From positions 2,177,881 through 2,241,880 of the forward strand of contig NMRA01000006.1 of the NCBI GenBank assembly GCA_002633005.1: a stretch of DNA of 64,000 nt, given 5' to 3'. The notes under the pieces are model-generated. The model was given only the letters and a program-made list of their open reading frames with translations. It had not been told where the DNA came from and did no database searches. Positions within the stretch are counted from its first letter, which is position 1, and each line of letters begins with the position of its first letter. Both the position numbers and the translations under genes were made by a program. Positions 37,901 to 49,900 of this stretch are shown piece by piece. The stretch comes from Phoronis australis (Eukaryota > Phoronida > Phoronidae).

Positions 37901-40900
37901 GAAGCATCTCCATCCGACTCGAGTTGTGTTGGTACTGTGTCATGGATTGGACCCTATGAGACCTGTCCATTACAACTATAGGCATCTAACACAAGTGTAA
38001 ATTACACTACGGTCAGACAAAATCCTAAAACTGAAAGGAGAAGAAAAACAACATTCAACCTGAAGAAAGGTAGGCGAACACTATATCCTGGTAATTAACT
38101 TGAAACCTTTTTGTCCATAGCAATATCAGGTCTTGGAAGGACCAATGACAAAAAGATGAAAAATTTGCAGGTGACGCATCACTCCACAAATAAGGCTTTT
38201 CTGACAGAAATATTTTTGTGTAATAAAATCTAACTGAAATAAACGTGTTTGCATGAATACAGTCAAATTAATCATAAAAAGAGACAAAAAGAGGAAACTG
38301 GAAAAAAAGAGCAAATCAAAACCAAAAAAGAGGAAATCCTCTTAAAGTCGTGAAAAACATAAAGCATACATCGAGTCTGCTATTGAGAGAATCTAATTTT
38401 CTGTACAAAAACAACGCTGAATTAAAACTTAATCGACGTATTTCAATCTGTTTTGGTGACACGTTCATGTACCTGCAAAAGAATGCTCGGGTATTCGGAC
38501 TCACCGCTTGTGAAGACGATATGGGCAGCTGCTGCTGGTTTATTGTGTTCTGCGGAGTTGACAACTGTTTCTGGCTGTAGGTACTCTTGTTTTTTGGAGT
38601 CGTCTTGACACCGGCTCGGACTTTTTGTGACGTTTCATTAGGCGTCTGCCTAGCTCTTTCGAGATTTATCTGAAAAGGAGCCGCATCTAACCGTGACAGA
38701 GCGTTTTCAACGTGGCTCGTGTTCTTAACATATGGCTCAGGTATACTGAATGNCTGCTCAACATCAAAGGCGGATGAAATTAACTGTGAGATCAGCATAA
38801 CATGGCTGAATATGCCTTGTCCGAGTGATCTACCGTTATGATTGTCACGTGACTAGGCGGATAAGGCAGCCTTGAAGCATCTCCATCCGACACAAGTTTT
38901 GTTGGTACTGTGTCATGGATCGGACCCTATGAGACCTGTCCATTACAACTATAGGCATCTAACACAAGTATAAATTACAATGCAGTCAGACGAAATCCTA
39001 AAACTGAAAGAAGAGAAACAATGATCAACCTGAAGAAAGGTAATCCAGGTAATTAACTTGAAACCCTTTGTCCGTAGCAATATCAGGTCTTGGAATGACC
39101 AATCACAAAAAGATGAAAAATTCAGGAGATGCATCACTCCACAAATAAGGCTTTTCTGACAGAAATATTTTTGTGTAGTAAAATTTAACTGAAATAAACA
39201 CGTATTTGCATGAATACAGTTGATCCATTCTTGTTGTTTTATTTACCTATTTATATTCTACATGAATACAGTCAAATTAATCATAAAAAGAGACAAAAAG
39301 AGGAAACTGGAAAAAAAGAGGAAATCAAAACCAAAAAAGAGGAAATCCTCTTAAAAGAGGAAAATTCCAAGTCGTGAAAAACATAAAGCATACATCGAGT
39401 CTGCTATTGAGAGAATCTAATTTTCTGTACAAAAACAACGCTGAATTAAAACTTAATCCATGTATTTCAATCTGTTTTGGTGACGCGTTCATGTACCTGC
39501 AAAAGAATGCTCGGGTATTCGGACTCACCGCTTGTGAAGACGATATGGGCAGCTGCTGCTGGTTTATTGTGTTCTGCACAGTTGACACCTGTTTCTGGCT
39601 GTAGGTACTCTTGTTTTTTGGAGTCGTCTTGACACCGGCTCGGACTTTTTGTGATGTTTCATTGGGCGTCTGCCTAGCTCTTTCGAGATTTATCTGAAAA
39701 GGAGCCACATCTAACCATGACAGATCGTTTTCAACGTGGCTCGTGTTCTTAACATATGGCGCAGATATACTGAATGTGATAACAAAGACGATTCAACAAC
39801 AACGCACATATTGTGAACAACGGAGTGAAAAATGTAACTGAAGACGAAGTCCTGATGAGTCGAACATAAATTAGCAGCAGTATGCAAATTTTCTCAGTAG
39901 ACATAATTCTGAACATATTTGATTTTGAGTGGCTTACAAAATTGAATGGAGACAAACGTCAAAGCAGAACTGACCTAAGTTTTGATGGTCAAAACCACTC
40001 GAATGCAGCCAATAAACCAAGAAAATGAAAAAATCCTTGGTGAAGGGCATACAGAGTGGCACAGACCTGTGACCCTACCTGCAGTTGAAGTTCTGAGGAG
40101 TCCGGCGCAGCACCTGTACTCGGCCCGCCCGTCTCCGCCTGTGTCTTCGCCTGCATCCTCATCAACAACTGCATGATAGAAGAGGCCTCACCCGGCTTGT
40201 CTCCGCTCGCGTTCAACTGAGATTCCAGTTTCTGGGCTAGGTCACCCTGCCCGATTTCACCAGCCACGCCTCGTTCTCCTACAGCCTTTAGCAGAGTGGG
40301 AAAGTCGGTGATTCCCGACGACTCAGCCTTGAGACTGAGGAGACCATGCAGTGCCTGGGCTGTCTGTGTGTCCTCAATGGTGCGACACGCCTCTGTGATC
40401 ATCTCTCGCATGCGCCGTGACCTCCGACCCAGCTTGGCGGCTAAAAAGAAGGTAAAACTTAAATGTCTATTCAACAAACCTAAACTGTGAGAAATAGAGC
40501 AATCTCTGAGAAATAAGATAGATGATGAGTTTTAAGTTTCATTACAGGTGCTGTGGAGTCAACCACAAACTGACGTTAAATTCACAAGAATGGCTGTGTT
40601 TAAACAAACAAAATGATATAAGCAACCAGCACTTATATGATCATAGAAAGGGGAAATCAAATCAAACTAATACTCGCGTTACATCACCCGATGGTAATCA
40701 TCTGATATAACCTGACCAAATTTTGAGAACCAGTTTTCTCCACTGAATAATGCGCATCAAGCTGGTTCTCAAAATACGGGCATGTTATATCAGACTATTG
40801 CCTTAACCAATGGTTCTGCCTTGCAGTGAGGAGGCGGCACAGCTTAAAACGCAAGTCCAATACTATATCAAATTTCTTCTTTCTGAACTTGGCAAAACAG

Positions 40901-43900
40901 CAATATATGTCTAAATGGCATTTTCACGAGTGTCTTTAAGCACAGGAAGGTGACAAAACTCCAATGTAACGGGATCGCGTGACTCACGCTTGTATGTAAA
41001 GTCACACATTTCACAAAGCTCAGAGCAATAGTCAGACAGAAAATGCACACCCCGCATACACCTACAGTTAACATTAGTGCACAAGATGAGAACAAGAAAG
41101 AATCGTTTACCAGAGCGAGACATCCCGAGAGCCAAGCATTTTTGAAGACGGCAGAATTGGCAGCGATTCCGTGTAGTAACAGTTATCTCACAGTTTTTAT
41201 TGGCATTGCATTTCTTTCTAGCTGGGTCACCAATCTCTTGCAAAGCTCGTCGGAAGAACCCCTAAAACATTTACGGACACAAGCTATAAGCGGAGTAATG
41301 GTAGATAAGAAAGGCGGGGCATTTACCAGATCTAGACATGCCCAGGGCCAGACACTTTTGCAGTCGACAGTACTGGCAACGGTTTCTAGTGATGACGGTC
41401 ACCTCACAGTTTTTGTTGAAATAACATTTCTTTCTAGTCGGGTCGCCAATGTCCTGCAGAGCTCGCCGAAAGAATCCCTACAACGCAGAATTAACACAGA
41501 AAATTCGACATCCAGGGAGAGGGGAGGATATCATGCAGACAACGCTCTGGGAAAAGCCATCAACTGACGTCTTGGCACAAGTTGTGCAATAGCAATTAAA
41601 GATAATTATACCAAAATAGCTACGGAATTTGATGTTTAATGAATTTTTCAGAAGACAACGCTGGACTCCTGGCTACAATCATGTCAGACTCATACGAATA
41701 CAGGCCCACATACACGCATGTATGAAAACCAATCAAATCCTTGTGTGTTTATGCTAACTTACTGAATATTCACAAAAAGAAAAAGCAGTCGCGCTATTGG
41801 GTGGATAGTATATGCAAAAATACTTGGGTTCTATGCATAAACACAGAACTTCTGAACACATTTCGTTATGTATACACATATAAATTATAAGATTTTAGGT
41901 TTGAAGAATTAAGCGTTTTAATTGCAGTGAAGAAACATACTTTTGTTCTTTGTCAAATTCATACCAGGGAAGGAACATCATTGTCAATCTGCGAGATAGA
42001 CTAAAATAGTGTAGCATTTGGAAACAACTGATCACAGAAAATGGACATTGGACATTTAAGCATGCTCACCTTACAACCTTCACATGCAAGAACTCCATAG
42101 TGTACCCCTGAAGACTTGTCGCCACACACGAGGCACTTGGCACCAGCTGACAGGTCTTGCGCCTGTGCCTGCTGAGCCTGCTGTGCTTGCAGCCCTATCT
42201 GCTGGACGGCGACCAAGTACTCGGCATCGACAGGTGAAATCGCTGCTGTGCCATCACCTGCCTTCATTTGAGACAGTCCCGCGCTCACTGGCGCTCCTAC
42301 ATTAGCAGTGATGTTCTGAATCAGTGACACTGGTGTAACCATTGGTATCGTTGTTGCCACTGTTGCTGCAGTGCTGGCGTGTGTCTGTAGGAAGTCTGCT
42401 CTGTCATCACTCTGACTGCTCAAATCGCCCACTGACTCGGTAGCCAGGTTCAGACCAAAAGAGGTGTTACTGTCGTCCTTTGTCGACAGCTGAATGTCGT
42501 GGTGCGACGTGACATTAGCTGGAACGGTGATGACTGCCGGGTCACCATCTGGTTCTGGGAGCAAACCATCTCCCGGAACACCACTGCCACCTTCTGAATG
42601 GTCTACCAATGCTAGTGCCTCACGTTCTGTGGGGACGACCAGCTCAATAGATTCACTAGCCTCAGGTATGCTAGATACAGTCTCCTCAATGATACCACTA
42701 GTCTCTACCTGGCCGATTGTGTCAGCCTCCTCGGCAACCTCTTCCGTTTCCACGCATACCGTCTCCTCGATGACTGTACTTGAGGGTTCGGCCTCTGCAA
42801 CATCCTCCTCGCGTTTTGCTACAATTATTGTAGGGCTGGGAACACCTAGAGATAGAGAGAACTAAAATTACAACACTACCCTGTCGGCTGTCAGCGTTTT
42901 TCTTGTAGGCATCACATGACTTCCTTTTCAAACAGATCACTGGTGAGTGTCTCTGCAACAAAGTGGAGTGTGTTGCTCCCAATTACAAATAAACTCAGTT
43001 AATTAATGGGAATCCTGCACAGGTTCAAATAATTATGTGGGTTTCCTGGCAATACCGACAGATGTAAGACAAAACTCATAACAGGCATTCACCTACAGGA
43101 TGTCCAGGGCGTTGAAATGGAAACCCAGTCTCAAATTCAGATACCCTATTAGAGCTGGGATGCACTCCTCAGCATTTCTCAAACTAAAGTAAACAAGAAA
43201 GCATGGGTGTCTTATTTAACTTGCCAGCACCAGCTTAAATTAAAGCAAGACATGAATTTTAACGATGTTTAAATTGTCATTTCACTATTGAAAAAGATAG
43301 CTAGTGGACTCTATGCAAGTTTTTTTCCATCACCGCCTAGAGCATACAATAAAAATTTCAAACCCATCCCAATCTATTTCCTACACAACGGCACACAAGT
43401 CAACTCGCCACACAGAACTAAAGGTCAAGGTTGAATTGTACATATGGCAGGCTCCTGCATTGTGTATATGAACTCATCTCATAACAACACACATCCAGGA
43501 GAAAAACATCAATTGACCTATGGTGTACAACATATGTCTAGGGTTAGAACAATTTAAGACAGCTAATAACTAAAATTAACCTTTTCACATTTTCCTAATT
43601 TCAAAAAGTTTATTAGGTGGGTGAAAATACAGCAAATATTTATATAATGCAGCTGTAACCCATAAACAATGCTAACAACGAAAATGTTTTTCTCAAAAAT
43701 TTATGCTTACTCTGAATTTACTAGCAAAATTTCACGTGTACACCATATTAGGCATAAACTAAACAATTTTTACCATAATTCGATAATTTTCAACCACTAA
43801 TCTACCATCTCCTTGCCAGTGTCTGTCAACGTCAGTGACGAATAAATCAAACAGGAAAGCAGAGAAAATGAATTCATGATATGCTAATACGAGAATACAG

Positions 43901-46900
43901 CAAAAAACACATTAATTGTTGAAAGTCAATGACAGCCACACAGCTGTCGCTGAAACCCCACAACAAAGGAAATTAACCTCAACCTAAGGTCAGGGCCAAT
44001 GCATCCATAACAACTAATCCCTGGGGAGAATGCAGAGTCAAGTAGCAGCAAATTTGTCAACTTAAGCAACTTGCTAACAAAAAACATGACAAGGCAAGTA
44101 CAAACCTAGCTTGAACATAACTGATAAAACAAAACTCAACAACANGACTTCCTTTTCAAACAGATCACTGGTGAGTGTCTCTGCAACAAAGTGGAGTGTG
44201 TTGCTCCCAATTACAAATAAACTCAGTTAATTAATGGGAATCCTGCACAGGTTCAAATAATTATGTGGGCTTCCTGGCAATATCAACAGATGTAAGACAA
44301 AACTCATAACAGGCATTCACCTACGGGATGTCCAGAGCGTTGAAATGGACACCCAGTCTCAAATTTAGATATCCTACTAGAGCTGGGACGCACTCCTCAG
44401 CATTTCTCCAACTAAAGTACACAAGAAAGCATGGGTGTCTTATTTAACTTGCCAGCACCAGCTTAAATTAAAGCAAGACATGAATTTTAACAATGTTTTT
44501 AATAAATTGTCATTTCACTATTGAAAAAGATAGCTAGTGGACTCTATTCAATTTTTTTCCATCACTGCCTAGAGCATGCAATAAAAATTTCAAACCCATC
44601 CCAATCCATTTCCTACACAACGGCACACAAGTCAACTCGCCACAAAGAACTAAAGGTCAAGGTTGAATTGTACATATGGCAGGCTCCTGCATTGTGTATA
44701 TGAACTCATCTCATAACAACAAACAGCCAGGAGAAAAACATCAATTGACCTATGGTGTACAACATATGTCTAGGGTTAGAACAATTTAAGACAGCTAATA
44801 ACTAAAATTAACATTTTCATAATTTCAAAAAGTTTATAAGGTGGGTGAAAATACAGCAAAAATTTATATAATGCAGCTGTAACCCATAAACAATGCTAAC
44901 AACGAAAATGTTTTTCTCAAAAATTTATGTTTGCTCTGAATTTACTAGCAAAATTTCACGTGTACACCATATTAGGCATAAACTAAACAATTTTTACCAT
45001 AATTCGATAATTTTCAACCACTAATCTACCATCTCCTTGCCAGTGTCTGTCAACGTCAGTGACGAATAAATCAAACAGGAAAGCAGAGAAAATGAATTCA
45101 TGATATGCTAATACGAGAATACAGCAAAAAACACATTAATTGTTGAAAGTCAATGACAGCCACACAGCTGTCGCTGAAACCCCACAACAAAGGAAATTAA
45201 CCTCAACCTAAGGTCAGGGCCAATGCATCCATAACAACTAATCCCTGGGGAGAATGCAGAGTCAAGTAGCAGCAAATTTGTCAACTTAAGCAACTTGCTA
45301 ACAAAAAACATGACAAGGCAAGTACAAACCTAGCTTGAACATAACTGATAAAACAAAACTCAACAACATAAGATACACTTCAAAGCTTTCTATAGACTTT
45401 CCAAATCAATAAAATTGATTTTAGGCAAAAACAAGTATTGAAAAAAAGAGACAATAGGAAATTACTGCCAGTCCTGCACACACAATATTCTGAGCAAAAA
45501 TCAACTTTCTGGTAAGAACAACAGAACAGGATTTTATAAATTGCCAGTTAGTGACATGGTTTTACAGTCTTGAATCTCCATTTTGTATAATTTCCGCTTC
45601 AAATACTCGGTGTGTGCAAATTGCAAATAACTTAGAAAAAAATTATTTGGTGGTCAAATTTGACTGCGGCATGCCCAAAGCCCTTGCGAGTAATTATGGT
45701 AAACACATCACCACTTTTAGACAAATATATTTGCCAAAATTGACCTTTTCGCCTATCTTCAAAGGCTTTAAACGTTGTTGTGAAGGCCCGAACCTTCTCA
45801 AAACTGCCTGTAGCTGAAACTTTAAAATGAGACAACAATTTATTTGGTGCTACATATCTTTTATGAAAAAAAAAAAACGGAGCTACCACCCCGAAAATTG
45901 ATTTTTCTGCCACATTTTGAAATTTATTTGAAACATCACTTGGCAGACTAGAGCACTATCCTACACAGCTTTGGAAAAATCTCACCACTTTAGGACACAA
46001 CATGGCTGACAGGTGAAATTTTAATTTTCTCATTTTCCCATGAAATGTAGGTAAAATTCTTCAATTAGGGACAAAGGTAATTGCTAAAATTGCCTTATTT
46101 CTATTTTTAAAAGGCTTACCAGTACAACATTGTTGCAAATGCTCAAAATTTTACCAAATGTTGTTTGGCCTTACAAACACCATGAGAAAAGCAAAGCAAA
46201 TTTTCTGAAAAGTTATTTTTGTTGAGAAATTTGACAAAACGAAATTTCGCCTGTCCACCATAGCATCCTAAACCGAAGAATTTGTACCAAAGCACCTAAT
46301 CAGTGCCTCAGCATCACCTGAAACACCCTAAAACATTGAAAGCCCTTGAAAAATGGTTAAGAGGGGAATTTCAGAAATTATCTTCCTCCAAACTTGGTGA
46401 GATATTACATAACAACTTCTCAATGGGATCATTTAAATATTGAGTTGCTAACACAGAACATTCAGCTAGAACACAACAACAGGGAGCTGAAATCAACATC
46501 ATGTCACTGACCACTTGAAATATTTCAGTTGTTTAGTCTGTGGGCAAGCAATATGTGGAGAATTGGATATCTTCCAGATCTGCCAAACTCCCCAGTGGTT
46601 ATTGCCCACACACTGACTAGATCATCTCAAGTTCAGGTCTGAGTGCTACACCATTACTCACTTCAAGCTAGACACTTTTGTGTTCAATCCTGCATGTAAT
46701 GTACTTAAGACATTTGTGTCATGTAGGCAATCCAATGGGTTGTGAGTGTGTGAATACTCTGTCCTCAGACCACAGAGAGGAAACAGGACACCGGCATGAA
46801 AATGGCAGACACCACCTGCAGAGACGGAGACTGACCTATTTCTGACCACCCTCAATAACAAATTCCCAGAAACAGTAGAGGTCATTGAACAAAGTAGGAG

Positions 46901-49900
46901 ACTCTGGCCAGAAAACAGGTCAGCTATGAATTAGACTGAGAGTGCAGCACTATCTCCATGTGACTGAACCCTATCCCCAGCGGGTTGCAGAACATGAAAA
47001 AGATCGATCAGTCTCAAGTGACCCTCTCTTCTCCATAACTCGTTTTGACTTATCATTTGGTCAAGTTTGAATTTTGCCACAACCAATTTGGCTTGCATGT
47101 GTGTCTAATTTGAAAACTTATGTCACAAGCTTGAAGTATTGGGAGATAGAGTCATTTCTCAAGCAATAAGGACATTTTGGCACCAGTTCAATGCATTAAT
47201 TCAAAGACTGACATACAAACTCCCCACACTATGAACATGGGCTTTCCAATGTAAATGAATTTTGTAATTCCAGTCCAGTTTGAATTCCATGTTGTGGACA
47301 ACACTGACCACCTGAACATAAACTAAAGTTAAAGTCAGTACAGTAATTTTCCACTTATTTCACACAAAAAATCCCGAAATTGTCTTTTTCTATTTTTCAA
47401 AAGCTAATTACTTTCCTTGCAAATAAATGCAAAATATACCAAAAGCTGTTTTATGACATACACACCATGTTCTGGTGTTAAAACACTGTCTTTCATATCA
47501 GGTGTAGGTGCACTTCTAAAACCTCATTCATTCATCTCCCTTGTTTGAATTAAAATTGGCTACAACTAATGGCCATTAATGCCTAGATTGAAACTTTCCC
47601 CGTTATTGACATGTATGTAAATTGGCCTGGGCTGAAGGTATTCAAGACTGAACCAAACATGTTTTCTTGTGCTGCTAAAATACTGCTGGGAGTCCAGTAC
47701 CTTTAAAGAAACAAAAATATGTTTCAGGAAGGCAGCAGTACCAATGATAATGACAATGACAAGTATTTCATGTAAAAAGTTTTCAAGAACTGAGCAGTAT
47801 CTGAAATTTAATATCGTCCACGCATTCTTAGGAGAGGTGTAACCTGTCTAGACACCAGAGATCCGGGGAACACAAAAAGTTAACCATTAAAATGAATTTT
47901 GTAAAAGCATGAAAAGTTAGACTTTTAATTACGGTCAGTGTGTCTTGACATTGGTGGTAACACATTCCAATGAGAAAATGTGCAACATTTGCAGTGGCAA
48001 TGGAAAAAAAAAGAAAAATTTCTCAAAGCAAAATGCACACCTTATATTTCAAAACAAGCAGGCTGAGGTTGCTCCACAGTGAAGTGTTTTCAAGAGGCTA
48101 AAAGATCAACGTCTGAAATTGTCACACTTTTTCTGTACAAACATAATTTCCGTTGGTTTAGCATTCGTTCATGTGGGGCTTTGATGTTCGACAGGGCTAT
48201 TTAAAGTGACCAGGGTCACTTTAAAGTCATATGCCATCTATAGTTACCTCACAGCCTATCAAGGCACAAACTATGTTAAATAAATTGTGAACTAATGCCT
48301 CATTTAATTTTCAAGGTCTGCTGTGCAGGGGACATAACTTGCATCTTGCGTTAAAGCATTTTCCCTTAAAAAATCCAACATAGCTCAGGCTTTGTCACCA
48401 GAACACTGACCCAGTGCTTTTGTTCGTGTTCTTGTTTTCAACAGTAAACTGAATTTTAATAAATATTGACTTGTCCTGAATCACTCTAAGAAACTTGTAA
48501 TAATTATGGTTTTAAGTGACAACAGTGAATCAATTTTCACTCAGAGTGATGTGGATGTAGAGAAATGAAAAAGAAGGCCACCTCTAATGGAATGCATCCT
48601 CTCATCAGTAATGAATTCATAAGCCAATCCACTACAAATTAACAAGATGCTTCAAGCTAAGATAACCCACACCGCAAACGCCATGTAAAATCTCTATCAA
48701 TGAAGAAAGTTTGACTGTATACAAGTCTAATGGATTGTTACTAGTAAGTACTTGCATGAACAAAACAAAATTTAATACAGTTCAAGATTTTATTGATTAG
48801 TTTCATTTGGCCAACGAGATTGACAAACGAAATGCTACTTCAGTCTCTGAACTGGCGAATGCCTGTTTACAAAATGCAACCTCAGAATGCAGGTGCCGAT
48901 CTCCCCTGGAACTTCATTTCCCACAAATTTTAGTCCCTGAAGTCACCAAATGTGTCCTCCAAGCTCTTCCAACACCTGCTAGTATGTTTTTCCAACAAAC
49001 TGGTTGACAATAACAACCTTTTACTGAACTTCTAGGCACTGAAACGTAGCTTCTTTGCAAACAAAGTTTCAAAGGGTCTCATTGAGACCGTCTCAATGAG
49101 TGATCACGCCTTCAAATCTGCCACTAGTGAATGTACGATAGCCATACGCCTTAATGATGGGTTGTAACAAATTAATATTTTAGAATTCATTTACAAGTAT
49201 AATGCAGATTATTGTTTTTCTACATTTTAGTTTGTGAAATAACACTTTATGTATAGTCTCCTTTTTAATTGTTTTCAACCCTTTTTACTTAAAGTTCCAG
49301 ATAAATAAAAAAAATAAAATTGAATTATAGTATTCGCCTTAATATCTCCCAGGGCGCTTATTAGGGCGAATACGGTAGGCCTTTTACGCTCCTAAACTTG
49401 GTCTCAATATTGCCTTGCACGACATGATTCTACTTCTGTTAAATTTATATGAACATCGAAAGAATCAAGGATCTGATGTTCTTTGGGGTAATGATTTTGT
49501 TATGGTTAAGGCCTTAATTTGAGTTTTTTTAGCCAGCTAAATAGGGCAAAACGCAGCTTTAAGTTTTTATGTTTGTACTGCACTCTTTATTAAGTCAAAA
49601 AAGCATAGTTGGCTATGATATTTTTATTTGAAAACCAAGTAGTTGATGGGATATTTTTTCAGTAGCTCACTTTTTCAATGAAAGAATCCCTCCAGATTAG
49701 CAAAACCTATCAGGGCTTGGAATGACCACTGACAAAAAACGCAGAAACTTTTACGGCCCAAATCATGCGCGCTACCCAGCCTTGAAAAGGGATGTGAAGC
49801 TTTCCCTGACAAAAATCGGGAGGACTAAAAAAACCTTTAGTAGCATTCGTCTGCGTCCTTTTAGCTCGTCCGTCCACTCCCAACCCACACATTTTTGGCT

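Noticed and set aside
38505-39693. Real tandem duplication of the 165-nt hinge exon as a splice switch
   Set aside because: The whole surrounding kilobase is duplicated at a single-n joint, as at two other places, so a haplotype artefact is simpler.
41043-41567. 174-codon plus-strand open frame over the zinc-finger exons
   Set aside because: It is the antisense of the two finger-2 exons and their 65-nt spacer; the minus strand carries the domain.
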